Source of the DNA: Flavobacteriales bacterium UBA952 | GTDB lineage: Bacteria; Bacteroidota; Bacteroidia; Flavobacteriales_D; Crocinitomicaceae | Assembly: GCA_905182495.1 (NCBI GenBank) | Contig: CAJJBU010000018.1 | Location: 60,584 to 124,583, forward strand | Length of the DNA: 64,000 bases | Reading direction: 5' to 3' | In this document: piece by piece, positions 53,279 to 62,614 of the stretch | Numbering within the stretch: position 1 is the first letter of the stretch | How the letters are laid out: each line of letters begins with the position of its first letter | The notes under the pieces: generated by a model | Database searches by the model: none | The model's input: the letters and a program-made list of their open reading frames with translations, nothing else | What the model was told of the DNA's origin: nothing | Position numbers and translations under genes: made by a program

Positions 53279-53902
53279 TTATAACCATTCCTCAATTTCT
53301 TTTAGATGGCTACCTTTCCGAAAGTGCAATGTATTTATTCCGGTCTTTTTTGCGCCTTTAATATGTTGAGGTGAATCATCAATAAATAAAACTTCTTCTG
53401 CTTTATAGTTCATGTCCTTTAGTACCCATTCAAAAGTGTCTACATGTGGTTTTCTTTTTCCTATGACATGAGAATAGTAGCATTTTTCGAATAGTAAATT
53501 CAGACTGGTGTACTTTGTTTTTGATAATTCTTCATTGACCCTCCGTAGGTGAATTTCATTTGTGTTACTCAATAAGAAACAGGGCGTTTTTTGACTCAAT
53601 TTCATGATGTAATCTAATTTATCTATCGGGTAAGAGCCAATCATCGCATTCCAGGCTCCGGTGATCTCTATGGAGGTCATTGGTGTGTTAGTTTTGTGTT
53701 GAATAGATTTAATAAAGGTATCACTTGAGATTCCCCCAATCTCATATTCATCAAAAATAGGTCCTTGGTCAAATTGGTTATAAATTAGATTTGCGTCTTT
53801 GATTCCGAGTTCAGTAAATGCTTCAATTGTTTTACGATAATCGACCTCTATTATTACGCCTCCTAAATCAAATAAGACGGCTTTTATATTTCTGTTTTTC
53901 AT
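53279..53902 (-). CDS. HAD-superfamily hydrolase, haloacid dehalogenase-like
   Basis: 207 residues from the ATG at 53902, chosen because the frame's longer start at 53926 lies upstream of the family's usual N-terminus and inside the promoter box. Motif I is AVLFDLGGVIIEVD (the second Asp position is replaced by Gly, as in the YihX-type phosphatase branch), motif II LLSNTNEI, motif III lysine in GKRKPHVDTFE, and motif IV LFIDDSPQHI. A helical cap (~15-85) lies between motifs I and II. Such proteins hydrolyse small phosphate esters such as sugar phosphates. The substrate is unknown. Confidence 0.88.
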   Translation of the reverse strand: MKNRNIKAVLFDLGGVIIEVDYRKTIEAFTELGIKDANLIYNQFDQGPIFDEYEIGGISSDTFIKSIQHKTNTPMTSIEITGAWNAMIGSYPIDKLDYIMKLSQKTPCFLLSNTNEIHLRRVNEELSKTKYTSLNLLFEKCYYSHVIGKRKPHVDTFEWVLKDMNYKAEEVLFIDDSPQHIKGAKKTGINTLHFRKGSHLKEIEEWL

Positions 53903-53923
53903 GAAATTTATTTTGACGCAATA

Positions 53924-53931
53924 CAAATTTA
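53924..53931 (-). promoter_or_regulatory. Promoter -7 box for the HAD gene
   Basis: TAAATTTG on the minus strand, an exact TAnnTTTG match, 21 bases before the ATG at 53902. This supports that start. Confidence 0.45.
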
Positions 53932-54013
53932 GATTGTTTTATTAATATTTATCACTCATGACACTATTATGACAATCGATTCTTGATGTCTCCCGATATT
54001 TGTAGTATAACGA

Positions 54014-55249
54014 ATGAGAAACAACCTCAATAACCTAAAGATATTTGCATTTACACATCGGAATCTAGATGTGGCAAAAATTGGTTTACTTCACATTGAG
54101 GATGACGCCCAGAAGCATAAAATATCTATTGTTAAAACCAAATTTAACATTGATGAAATCATGTTTCTTTCTACCTGTAACCGGGTGGAAATCACCATTG
54201 TAAGTCAAGAGCCTGTTGGGGTCGCTAAGTTCTTAGATGTGCTTTATCCTGAATTAAATCCTAAAGAGCTATCAAACTTGGCTAATAATGTGGAGGAGTA
54301 TACTGCTAAAGATGCCGTTGATCATGCGCTTTCGGTTGCTTCTTCAATTGATTCGATGATTGTCGGAGAGCGAGAAATCATTACTCAAGTAAGAAATGCA
54401 TTTGAGCGATCCCATAAGAATCAATTAACAGGAGACTTTATTCGGTTGTTGACCAAACAGGTCATTCAAACTGCTAAAAAAGTTTATACGGAAACAAGTA
54501 TTGCGACAAAACCGGTTTCGGTAGTGTCTTTGGCGTATCACAAATTGAAAGCTCTGAATATCCCGTTGGATTCGAAAATTTTGATTATTGGATCTGGGGT
54601 AACTAATTCAAACATGTGTAAGTTTCTTAAAAAACACGGTTTCACCAACTTTGTGGTTTTCAACAGAACACTTTCGAACGCTGCATCACTGGCTAAAGAA
54701 TTGAATGCTCCATTTCATGCACTTTCGGACTTGGCTAATTATAATAATGGTTTTGATGTCTTATTAACTTGTACAGGTGCTGATCACAGTGTTGTGTCGC
54801 TTGATATGTATGAGTTTCTTTTACGTGGTGACACCGATAAGAAGACCTTAATCGATATTGCTATTCCTCAAGATATTTCTCCGGAAGTTATAGCAAAACA
54901 TAATCTTAATTACTTATCAATCGACTTACTTCAAAAAATATCTAATGACAACTTAAAGGTGAGAGTTAATGAGGTCGAGCACGTTAAAGTGATTGTCAAT
55001 AATTCCCTAAAAAACTTTGTTTCCTTAATTCAAGAAAGAAACGTGGAGTTGGCTATGCTTGATGTTCCCCGTCAAGTAAAGGCCATTAAAGAGAACGCAT
55101 TAGATGAAGTTTTCAAGCGCGACATGGAAGACTTAGGCCCTGAGGCAAGAGAAGTTTTAGATAAAGTTCTCGGTTATGTTGAAAAAAAGTACATTAGTGG
55201 TCCTATGAAACTTGCAAAAGAAATCATTTTAAAGAATGCCTCAAATTAA
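54014..55249 (+). CDS. hemA: Glutamyl-tRNA reductase
   Basis: 411 residues. The catalytic domain has the active-site cysteine in FLSTCNRVEIT (about residue 55), then SSIDSMIVGEREIITQVRNAF. The NADPH-binding domain has ILIIGSGVTNSNMCKFLKKHG, and the C-terminal dimerisation helices follow (~310-411). It reduces glutamyl-tRNA to glutamate-1-semialdehyde, the first committed step of tetrapyrrole synthesis by the C5 route. It is the first of three overlapping hem genes. Upstream, GATATTTG (53995-54002) is one base from the TAnnTTTG consensus. Confidence 0.95.
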   Translation: MRNNLNNLKIFAFTHRNLDVAKIGLLHIEDDAQKHKISIVKTKFNIDEIMFLSTCNRVEITIVSQEPVGVAKFLDVLYPELNPKELSNLANNVEEYTAKDAVDHALSVASSIDSMIVGEREIITQVRNAFERSHKNQLTGDFIRLLTKQVIQTAKKVYTETSIATKPVSVVSLAYHKLKALNIPLDSKILIIGSGVTNSNMCKFLKKHGFTNFVVFNRTLSNAASLAKELNAPFHALSDLANYNNGFDVLLTCTGADHSVVSLDMYEFLLRGDTDKKTLIDIAIPQDISPEVIAKHNLNYLSIDLLQKISNDNLKVRVNEVEHVKVIVNNSLKNFVSLIQERNVELAMLDVPRQVKAIKENALDEVFKRDMEDLGPEAREVLDKVLGYVEKKYISGPMKLAKEIILKNASN

Positions 55250-56132
55250 GACTATTAAAATCGGAACAAGGGGAAGCGACCTGGCCTTATGGCAGGCCAA
55301 TTTTGTTCGTGAAAAACTAACTCAAAAGGGTTGCGATGTTGAAATTGAAATCATTAAGACGCAAGGAGATAAAATCCAAGACCTCAGTTTTGATAAAATG
55401 GAAGGCAAAGGCTTCTTTACCAAGGAAATTGAATTGGCATTGCTTGATGGTAGAATTGATTTGGCTGTGCATTCCCATAAAGATTTAGAGACAAATCAAC
55501 CCGAAGGACTAGAAATTGCTGCTGTTTCGTCTCGTGCTAATCCTTGTGAATTGTTGTTGATTCGCCAATCCTCTCATGAAAATCAGGCGCTATGGGGATT
55601 GAAAAAGGATGCTATAGTTGGCACGTCATCGGCGCGTAGGAAATCACAACTTTTAGCCTTGAGACCCGATGTGCAAATTAAAGACCTAAGAGGAAATGTG
55701 CCCACGCGCATTGAAAAGCTTAAATCAGGAGCATATGATGCGATCCTTTTGGCTAAAGCAGGAGTATTGCGTTTAGAACTTGATTTATCGGATTTAGTAT
55801 GCATTGATCTTACGCCCGATGAATTTGTCCCCGCGCCAGCCCAAGGCGTATTGGCACTTCAAATACGCTCTGCTGATATTGAATTACGGGAGATCTTGCA
55901 GCTCATTAATGACCCGGAAGTTCAACGTGTTGTGCATTTAGAGCGATCTGTTTTAAATCTAATGAATGGTGGTTGTCAATTGCCCCTTGGAGTTTATTGT
56001 GACAATAAATATGTGCATGTTTCATATTCTGATCATGCGATGCACCCATCTAGATATTTCCGTTTCCCATATAAGAATCATTCTGATTTCCCCAAAAAGA
56101 TTGTAGAGCATTTACAACATCAAAAAGTGTGA
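55236..56132 (+). CDS. hemC: Hydroxymethylbilane synthase (porphobilinogen deaminase)
   Basis: 298 residues. Signatures include IGTRGSDLALWQANFV, DLAVHSHKDLETNQPEGL, GTSSARRKSQLLALRPDVQIKDLRGNVPTRI (conserved arginines; in two parts GTSSARRKSQLLALRP and KDLRGNVPTRI) and the dipyrromethane-cofactor cysteine in NGGCQLPLG. It joins four porphobilinogens into hydroxymethylbilane in the cytoplasm. The start lies 14 bases inside hemA, and hemD starts at its stop (GTGA overlap). hemB, which makes porphobilinogen, is not in the window. Confidence 0.95.
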   Translation: MPQIKTIKIGTRGSDLALWQANFVREKLTQKGCDVEIEIIKTQGDKIQDLSFDKMEGKGFFTKEIELALLDGRIDLAVHSHKDLETNQPEGLEIAAVSSRANPCELLLIRQSSHENQALWGLKKDAIVGTSSARRKSQLLALRPDVQIKDLRGNVPTRIEKLKSGAYDAILLAKAGVLRLELDLSDLVCIDLTPDEFVPAPAQGVLALQIRSADIELREILQLINDPEVQRVVHLERSVLNLMNGGCQLPLGVYCDNKYVHVSYSDHAMHPSRYFRFPYKNHSDFPKKIVEHLQHQKV

Positions 56133-56797
56133 AAACTATTTTTATTTCGAAAGACGCTTCTGAATTATCGGAATTGGCGCCTTTTTTTAAAAATAAATCC
56201 ATTACGATGGTCTGCCGGTCGCTTATTAAGTTTGAGCCTGTGAATTTCGAAGGCCCGAAAGATTTTGATGTCATTTTCTTTTCTAGTATCCGTTGCGCTC
56301 AGTTTTTAGAGACCTCTGAGTGTATTGATCTTCATTCCTATAGTCTTTGTTGCGCCGGCCCTCAAACGGCTTCGAGATTAAAGAGAATGGGGTATGAACC
56401 AGCCTTTGTTGGGAAAAATGCAAGTATGCCTGATGTAGTTTCAAAAGACTTCACAAAATGGCTCGGGAAGAGAAGGGTTTTCATTCCATGTTCTAACCGA
56501 TCTCTTAAATCCATCGAAGCACATATCCCAGAAAATCAGGTGCATAGTATTGTTGTTTATAAGACCTTATTAGCCCCTAAAAAAATTAATTCAGGTGATA
56601 TAATGGTGTTCAGTAGTCCAAGCAATGTGCATTCTTATTTTAGCGAAAACAAATTACAAGAATCATCAGTGTTAATATCGTGGGGAAGTTCAACCAGTTT
56701 TGCATTAAAAGAATATGGGGTTGTTCCAAATTTTATTTTGAAAAAAGGAAGTGTTATTGAGCTTAAAGAGCTTCTGGATAATCATTTTTCCATCTAG
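56129..56797 (+). CDS. hemD: Uroporphyrinogen-III synthase
   Basis: 222 residues. HemD sequences are poorly conserved; this one is called from length, position directly after hemC, and the segments DFDVIFFSSIRCAQFL, LCCAGPQTASRLKRMGYEP, a VFIPCSNRSLKSIEAHI hinge and DIMVFSSPSNVHSYF. It closes hydroxymethylbilane into uroporphyrinogen III. The GTG start overlaps the hemC stop as GTGA, so translation is coupled. A shorter start is not obvious. Confidence 0.88.
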   Translation: MKTIFISKDASELSELAPFFKNKSITMVCRSLIKFEPVNFEGPKDFDVIFFSSIRCAQFLETSECIDLHSYSLCCAGPQTASRLKRMGYEPAFVGKNASMPDVVSKDFTKWLGKRRVFIPCSNRSLKSIEAHIPENQVHSIVVYKTLLAPKKINSGDIMVFSSPSNVHSYFSENKLQESSVLISWGSSTSFALKEYGVVPNFILKKGSVIELKELLDNHFSI

Positions 56798-56857
56798 TTT
56801 TATACAATGGAATGCTGAAACTAGCGTTTTAAGTATGTAGGTCTTATCTTCGTTAGG

Positions 56858-59800
56858 ATGTCATTGATGAAAACTATTTTTCTGCTTTTTTTTGGGCTAG
56901 TGTTACCCTTTTTGGGTGTCGGTCAGGATGGGGGTGTTCGAAAAAAAAAAATCAAGGTAATTGATTCGGTACGCTTAGATTCTTTGAGCATTTATCCACA
57001 CTCATTTCAAGTATATATAAATGACACAATTCTAGATTCAGAGAGTTATACTTTGAATTTTTCAACAGCTGTCTTTACGGTGCATAAAAAAATACCAGAT
57101 ACCCTTTATTTTATTTATCAAGTGCTACCTTTTGATTTTTCTAAACGATATCAAATCAGAGATAGTAGCATCCTCTTTAATAAGAAAAAAGACAATTATG
57201 CACTGTTTAAAATTGAAAACTATTATTCAGTAGATGATATCTTCGGGGGTAATGAACTCAATAAAAACGGTTCCATTTCTCGAGGTGTTTCTTTTGGAAA
57301 CAATCAGGATTTAGGAATTAATTCCTCATTAAATTTAGAAATTTCTGGAAAAATATCGTCAGATTTGAAAATATTGGCTTCTGTATCTGATGCCAATATT
57401 CCTATTCAGCCTGAAGGGAACACGAATAAACTTCAAGAGTTTGACAAAGTATTTATTCAAATCTATAATGACCGACTGAAATTAGTTGCAGGAGATTTTT
57501 GGCTGTCCAAGCCTACAGGGTATTTCATGAATTATCGAAAAAGAGCTCAAGGATTAAGTGTAAATTACAAGTGGAACAATAAGGAGAATCAAGAATGGAA
57601 AACGCAATTAAGTGGGGCCCTTTCAAAAGGTAAGTTTAACCGGCAAATTATACAGGGTATCGAGGCAAATCAGGGGCCGTATAGATTAATAGGAGCTGAG
57701 AACGAACCTTTTATTATCGTGTTATCCGGAACTGAAAAAGTTTTTATTGACGGCCGAATTTTGGAACGAGGACAAGAGTATGACTATACGATTGATTACA
57801 ATTCTTCGGAACTTATTTTTACGTCAAGGAATTTGATAACCAAGGACACCAGGATTGTCGTTGAGTTTCAGTATTCTGATCAGAATTATGCCAGGTCTTT
57901 GGTTCAAAATTCTATTTCTTATCATTCATCGAAGATTGAGTTTTGGTTGAATTCTTATTCCGAACAAGACGCGAAGAATCAGCCTTTGCAGCAGGATTTG
58001 TCTAGCGAACAGCGCTCTTATCTTTCCCAAATCGGCGACGAATTGAACCTTGCCTCCGTAAATTCTATTGATTCGGTTGGTTTTTTTGACAACCAGAACT
58101 TATACAAACTTGTTGATTCTTTAGGTTTTGATTCCATCATGGTGTTTAGTGTTCATCCTGATTCTGCATTTTATAGGGTTTATTTTGAATTTGTAGGGGA
58201 GGGAAATGGGGACTATGTTTTAGATAATTACAATGCTTTGGGGAAGGTCTATAAATGGGTCAAGCCAGAGAGCGGATTGTCTCAGGGGTCCTACAGGGCA
58301 TCCAGAAGTATTATCACCCCGAAGAAACAACAAATGTTTAGTAGCGGAATAAAGTGGAAGTATGCCAAAAACAGTTATTTAGAGTCAGAATGGGCGATGA
58401 GTAATCTAGATCTAAATACCTATTCAAAACTGGCCTCTCAGGACAATATTGGGTATTCGAATCGTACAAGATGGATGAATACATCCTATTTTGGTAAAGT
58501 GGATACGGTTTCCATGTGGTCGATGAAAACCAAAGCGGAGTTTGAGTTTTTGTCAACTTCATTTGCTCCAGTTCAGCAATATCGGGCTGTTGAGTTTGAT
58601 CGCGATTGGAATACTCGGTTTCGTGGTTATGAGGGCAACCAAATCCTAGGGTCTCTTGGCACTAAATTAGGGCATAAAGAGCGCGGAACAATAGCTATAG
58701 ATGCGCAACATTTTTCTATTGGTTCCGATTACAATGGCCAACGAATTTCTTCAAATGGTAAGTGGAAGCAAAAGGGATGGAACACCCTTTGGGATGGTAG
58801 CTATTTATCTTCTAAAGCGTCGTCTTCAAATAGTTTTTTAAGACACAGGCTGGATGTTTCAAAGAAATTAGGCCCATTGAAAATTGGCTATAAGGACGAT
58901 CATGAAAGAAACCGATATGCGGACACCGTCCTTTCGGGGCTGTCCCAAAGCTATGAGTTTTTTGATTATCAATTCTATGTTGCCAATCATGATACAAGTA
59001 AGGTGGAATACAAGGTGTATTACCGCCAACGATTTGACCGTCGTTTAGATTCTGGTGTGTTTAAAAGAACAGCCCTTGCTAAAACAACAGGTGCTGAGCT
59101 TCATCTAAATCGTTTTAAAAACCAGAAATTAACATTGATTTCTGGATACCGTTCATTAGAAGTTTTAGACACTATTCTTATGAATCAGCGTCCTGAGAAT
59201 TCAGTTATTGGCCGTTTAGAATACCATTTGAAGGCATGGAAAAATGCAGTTCAATGGTCAACGTTTTATGAGATTGGATCAGGTCTAGAACAAAAAAGAG
59301 AATTTCTATACATACAAGTAAATGATGGTCAAGGAGTTTATACCTGGATTGACTACAATGCCGATGGCGTTAAAGATTTAAATGAGTTCGAGATCTCTCA
59401 ATTTATTGATCAAGCCAATTATATTCGAGTTTTTATACCAAGTAATAGCTATGTCACTACCTATTTTAATGAGTTCAATCAGAGTATTTACCTTAGGCCT
59501 GAGCGTATTTGGTCGAGAAAAAAAGGGGTTCTCAAGTTCATTTCTAGGTTTTCGGACCAGGCTAGATTTCGGATCAATAAAAAGTCAAATGCATTCTTAA
59601 ATGGAGCCGTATTTAACCCCTTAGATAATAGAATCGCTGATACGAATTTAATCTCTACCGCTGCTTTTTTAAAAAACACACTTTTCTTTAATCGTACGGG
59701 CTCTGTATTTGGAGCGCGATATATTTTTCAAGAAAATCAGTCCAAGACGCTGCTGGCATCAGGATTTGATTCTCGTTTGGCTTCCTATCACGAGGCCAAC

Positions 59801-60304
59801 GTGAGATGGAACATGACCCCAAAATTATCGGTATTACTAACGGCACAAGATGGAACAAAAAAATCCTTGGCTGATTACACCTCGGGGAGAGACTATTCTA
59901 TTGAATATTCATGGTTGAAATCTTCCTTTAGTTTTCAGCCGAGCACTAATTTTAGAGTTACTTTAGATTCTAGGATAGTAGATAAAGACAATGTCATTCT
60001 TGGTGGAGGTGAGACTTGTGTTATTAAAGATATAGGAAGTACTTTTAAATATAACCAAACGGACAAGGGCAGTTTTCAAGGGGCAATTAAGTTACTTAAA
60101 ATTGATTTTACGGGAAATCAAAATTCGGCAGTTGGCTTTGAAATGCTTGAGGCTCTTCGGCCGGGGATTAATTATACATGGAGTCTTGGATACCAAAAAA
60201 CAGTTTCAAAAAACCTTCAGATTACCTTTCAATACTTAGGTCGTAAATCTGAGAATACCAGAATGATTCATTCAGGAGGCATGGAGTTAAGGGCTTTTTT
60301 TTAA
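56858..60304 (+). CDS. Large outer-membrane beta-barrel protein with SprA-like segments
   Basis: 1,148 residues with a signal peptide (TIFLLFFGLVLPFLGVGQ). Either of two in-frame ATGs (56858 or 56867) could start it; TATCTTCG at 56845-56852 is a near-match promoter box. I know no named family. Parts resemble SprA: SLNLEISGKISSDLKILASVSD with the following KVFIQIYNDRLKLVAGDF, and KVFIDGRILERGQEYDYTIDYNSSELIF, which parallels the 'GG..L.EG.DYTVDY..G.V.I.N' segment of SprA. The remainder is a long series of amphipathic strands rich in Tyr, Trp and Asn, ending in an aromatic residue (ELRAFF), typical of outer-membrane barrels. Its role is unknown. Confidence 0.8.
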   Translation: MSLMKTIFLLFFGLVLPFLGVGQDGGVRKKKIKVIDSVRLDSLSIYPHSFQVYINDTILDSESYTLNFSTAVFTVHKKIPDTLYFIYQVLPFDFSKRYQIRDSSILFNKKKDNYALFKIENYYSVDDIFGGNELNKNGSISRGVSFGNNQDLGINSSLNLEISGKISSDLKILASVSDANIPIQPEGNTNKLQEFDKVFIQIYNDRLKLVAGDFWLSKPTGYFMNYRKRAQGLSVNYKWNNKENQEWKTQLSGALSKGKFNRQIIQGIEANQGPYRLIGAENEPFIIVLSGTEKVFIDGRILERGQEYDYTIDYNSSELIFTSRNLITKDTRIVVEFQYSDQNYARSLVQNSISYHSSKIEFWLNSYSEQDAKNQPLQQDLSSEQRSYLSQIGDELNLASVNSIDSVGFFDNQNLYKLVDSLGFDSIMVFSVHPDSAFYRVYFEFVGEGNGDYVLDNYNALGKVYKWVKPESGLSQGSYRASRSIITPKKQQMFSSGIKWKYAKNSYLESEWAMSNLDLNTYSKLASQDNIGYSNRTRWMNTSYFGKVDTVSMWSMKTKAEFEFLSTSFAPVQQYRAVEFDRDWNTRFRGYEGNQILGSLGTKLGHKERGTIAIDAQHFSIGSDYNGQRISSNGKWKQKGWNTLWDGSYLSSKASSSNSFLRHRLDVSKKLGPLKIGYKDDHERNRYADTVLSGLSQSYEFFDYQFYVANHDTSKVEYKVYYRQRFDRRLDSGVFKRTALAKTTGAELHLNRFKNQKLTLISGYRSLEVLDTILMNQRPENSVIGRLEYHLKAWKNAVQWSTFYEIGSGLEQKREFLYIQVNDGQGVYTWIDYNADGVKDLNEFEISQFIDQANYIRVFIPSNSYVTTYFNEFNQSIYLRPERIWSRKKGVLKFISRFSDQARFRINKKSNAFLNGAVFNPLDNRIADTNLISTAAFLKNTLFFNRTGSVFGARYIFQENQSKTLLASGFDSRLASYHEANVRWNMTPKLSVLLTAQDGTKKSLADYTSGRDYSIEYSWLKSSFSFQPSTNFRVTLDSRIVDKDNVILGGGETCVIKDIGSTFKYNQTDKGSFQGAIKLLKIDFTGNQNSAVGFEMLEALRPGINYTWSLGYQKTVSKNLQITFQYLGRKSENTRMIHSGGMELRAFF

Positions 60305-60337
60305 AATCTTTGTATTTTCATGGAGGATTAACTAATT

Positions 60338-61594
60338 ATGGCTGAATACGGGAAGATATTATTAATTGCAATGCCGGCCTTTTTAGTGCTTGTATTACTA
60401 GAGAAATTATACGGTTTATTCAAAGGGGACGACACTGTTCCTTTGGATGACGCAGTTTCAAGCTTGAGTTCTGGTATGACGAATTCACTCAAAGATGTTC
60501 TGGGTCTTTCCATAGGAATTATTTCATACGAATGGTTTTTTTCTAAACTAGCTTTGTTTACCATCGAAAACACGTTTATTGTTTATGCAGTGGCTTTTGT
60601 CGCGATAGATTTTTATGGATATTGGTCCCATCGTTTTTCTCATAAGATTAATTTATTTTGGAACCAACATGTGATCCATCACAGTAGTGAAGAATTTAAT
60701 TTGGCCTGTGCGCTTCGGCAACCTATATCTAGCTTTTTTAAATTTTTCACTTTCCTTCTCATTCCAGCCGCTATTTTTGGAATACCCTCTGAAGTTGTTG
60801 CAGTCGTTTTGCCCTTGCATTTATTCATTCAATTTTGGTACCACACACGACACGTGGGTAAACTAGGTTTCATTGAATATATCTTAGTAACTCCTTCACA
60901 TCATCGGGTTCATCATGCCATCAATCCAGAGTACCTAGATAAAAACCTAAGTCAGGTGTTTATTTTTTGGGATTTCCTTTTTGGCACTTTTCAAAAGGAG
61001 TTAGATGATGTGCCCCCTGTTTATGGTATCTCGCGGCCTGCTCGTACCCGGAATCCATTTAAAATCAATTTTCAACACCTTATTATTCTTATCAAAGATG
61101 CGTGGAGATCACAAGGGCTTATCGATAAATTAACGATTTGGTTTCGGCCAACTGGTTGGAGACCAATGGGGTTTGAGGAGAAATATCCCGTGCAAAAAAT
61201 AGAGGATGTTTATAATTTCCCTAAGTATAAGCCAGAAATATCCAAAGGACTTCTCTATTGGAGCATTCTACACTTATTTATTGTTATGTTTTTGCTTTTA
61301 GATCTTTTTTCTAGGGTAGGTGAATTGCCGTTTTTGCATTTATTGGTTTATGGGGTTTATATTTTCGTGACGATTTATTCCCTAACGGATCTCATGGACA
61401 AGAATAAATGGAACTGGATTATTGAAGCGTCTCGAATTATAGGGCTTATCGCTATTGGAATGTGGTTGGGTGATTGGTTTGGACATGATGGAGTCTTATA
61501 TGTGATGGCCGCCTATCAAGTTCCTTCGTTTTTCATTTCATTTTCTTTCCGGAACATCTCTGGTTTTGAAAAACTAGAAATTCCCCAGTCATGA
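60338..61594 (+). CDS. Sterol desaturase/fatty acid hydroxylase superfamily, alkylglycerol-monooxygenase-like
   Basis: 418 residues, multiple membrane helices. Three histidine clusters for a diiron centre are visible: HRFSHK (~105), NQHVIHHSSEEFNLACALRQ (~117-136) and PSHHRVHHAINPEY (~187-200). The second cluster closely follows the pattern of animal alkylglycerol monooxygenase (TMEM195), which cleaves ether lipids using oxygen and a pterin. The long C-terminal membrane region (~305-415) is also like that enzyme. Other superfamily members hydroxylate fatty acids or carotenoids. It overlaps the lysoplasmalogenase-like gene by ATGA. A purine-rich GGAGG lies 13 bases before the ATG, unusual for this phylum. 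Confidence 0.85.
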   Translation: MAEYGKILLIAMPAFLVLVLLEKLYGLFKGDDTVPLDDAVSSLSSGMTNSLKDVLGLSIGIISYEWFFSKLALFTIENTFIVYAVAFVAIDFYGYWSHRFSHKINLFWNQHVIHHSSEEFNLACALRQPISSFFKFFTFLLIPAAIFGIPSEVVAVVLPLHLFIQFWYHTRHVGKLGFIEYILVTPSHHRVHHAINPEYLDKNLSQVFIFWDFLFGTFQKELDDVPPVYGISRPARTRNPFKINFQHLIILIKDAWRSQGLIDKLTIWFRPTGWRPMGFEEKYPVQKIEDVYNFPKYKPEISKGLLYWSILHLFIVMFLLLDLFSRVGELPFLHLLVYGVYIFVTIYSLTDLMDKNKWNWIIEASRIIGLIAIGMWLGDWFGHDGVLYVMAAYQVPSFFISFSFRNISGFEKLEIPQS

Positions 61595-62247
61595 GGTTCT
61601 CTTGGCTCATCCTGTTGTTTTATTGCACTTATCTTTTTTTAGTTCTACTCAAAATTGAACAAGTTGTTTTTTACATGAAGCCTTTTTTAATTCCTTCTTT
61701 ACTTTTATTACTCGTTGGAGACTTATCACTTTCGGAAAACAAACCACTTCTTTTTGCCTTGTTCTTTTCAACACTTGGCGATATTTTATTGATGTTTAAG
61801 GGGGAATCTTTTTTCATATTAGGTTTGATCTCCTTTCTTTTAGCTCACTTGGTCTATATCCTTATTTTTAAAGGGCTCTTGAAGTCCTTCAAACTGAATG
61901 GATTTGTAGTTTTGACCACGGCATTCATTGTTACTTATTTCATGGTGTTTGTATCCTATTTATGGCCTTTTTTAGGAGAAATGCGGCTGCCTGTTTTGTT
62001 TTATGCTTTTGTTATATCTGCAATGTTCTGGTTTTCAATACAATTCTATAAAAACAGAACTAGCTATAAATGGTATATCATATTTGGAGCCATGCTCTTC
62101 GTTATCTCTGACAGCATTCTATCTGTTCAGCTTTTTCGTGGGGCGTTTACACACGCGCATTTTTATGTAATGTTAACCTATCTTCTAGCTCAATTTTTAA
62201 TTGTAAAAGGAGTTTTAAACACACGTCATGAGATTGTTAAAATCTAA
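61591..62247 (+). CDS. YhhN/TMEM86-family membrane protein, lysoplasmalogenase-like
   Basis: 218 residues, seven to eight membrane helices. LLLLVGDLSLSENKPLLFALFFSTLGDILLMF and LGLISFLLAHLVYILIF give the family's conserved SxxGD and 'F..aH..Y' residues, and ISDSILSVQLF near residue 170 matches the last conserved Asp-Ser. Human TMEM86B hydrolyses the vinyl-ether bond of lysoplasmalogens. It is preceded by the alkylglycerol-monooxygenase-like gene with a four-base overlap, and its end overlaps the globin start by 20 bases. Activity in bacteria of this group is inference. Confidence 0.85.
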   Translation: MRFSWLILLFYCTYLFLVLLKIEQVVFYMKPFLIPSLLLLLVGDLSLSENKPLLFALFFSTLGDILLMFKGESFFILGLISFLLAHLVYILIFKGLLKSFKLNGFVVLTTAFIVTYFMVFVSYLWPFLGEMRLPVLFYAFVISAMFWFSIQFYKNRTSYKWYIIFGAMLFVISDSILSVQLFRGAFTHAHFYVMLTYLLAQFLIVKGVLNTRHEIVKI

Positions 62248-62572
62248 GAAGGATACTGCTTTTCTCGTTGATGTTTTCTATGAAAAAGTACTTCAGGATG
62301 AAATGCTGGCCCCCTTTTTTATGAAACTCAACTTTGAGACACACAAGCCCCGAATGGTACATTTTTGGAACTTTGTTCTCTTTGATGAAGAGGGGTATAC
62401 TACTAATGTAACGAATGTTCATACTTCCATGCCTATAGAAAAGGAGCACTTTGACCGTTGGGTTTTGCTTTTCAATCAGACAGTAGATGCCCATTTTTCT
62501 GGTGAAAATGCTGAAAAAGCGAAACAACGAGCTGCCCTTATCGCTTGGTCTATTAATAGTAAAATGAATTGA
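62228..62572 (+). CDS. Group III truncated haemoglobin
   Basis: 114 residues. The pattern FLVDVFYEKVLQDEMLAPFF, then PRMVHFWNFVLFDEEGYTTN, VHTSMPIEKEHFDRWVLLF and VDAHFSGENAEKAKQRAALIAWSI is the group III (P-type) globin signature, with the haem-ligand histidine in EHFDRW and the conserved FW pair. It is slightly short at the N-terminus, but the full fold is present. The role of group III globins is uncertain; oxygen or nitric-oxide chemistry has been proposed. The start lies 20 bases inside the YhhN gene, so it is translated from the same message as the oxygenase-like gene. Confidence 0.88.
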   Translation: MRLLKSKKDTAFLVDVFYEKVLQDEMLAPFFMKLNFETHKPRMVHFWNFVLFDEEGYTTNVTNVHTSMPIEKEHFDRWVLLFNQTVDAHFSGENAEKAKQRAALIAWSINSKMN

Positions 62573-62606
62573 TAGGTTTTGACGATTAAGAAAGAATTCA
62601 AAACCT

Positions 62607-62614
62607 TATTTTTG
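62607..62614 (+). promoter_or_regulatory. Possible -7 box immediately before dxr
   Basis: TATTTTTG, an exact TAnnTTTG match ending four bases before the dxr ATG, with a TTTG 25 bases further upstream (62578-62581). If used, the message would be nearly leaderless. Confidence 0.35.
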
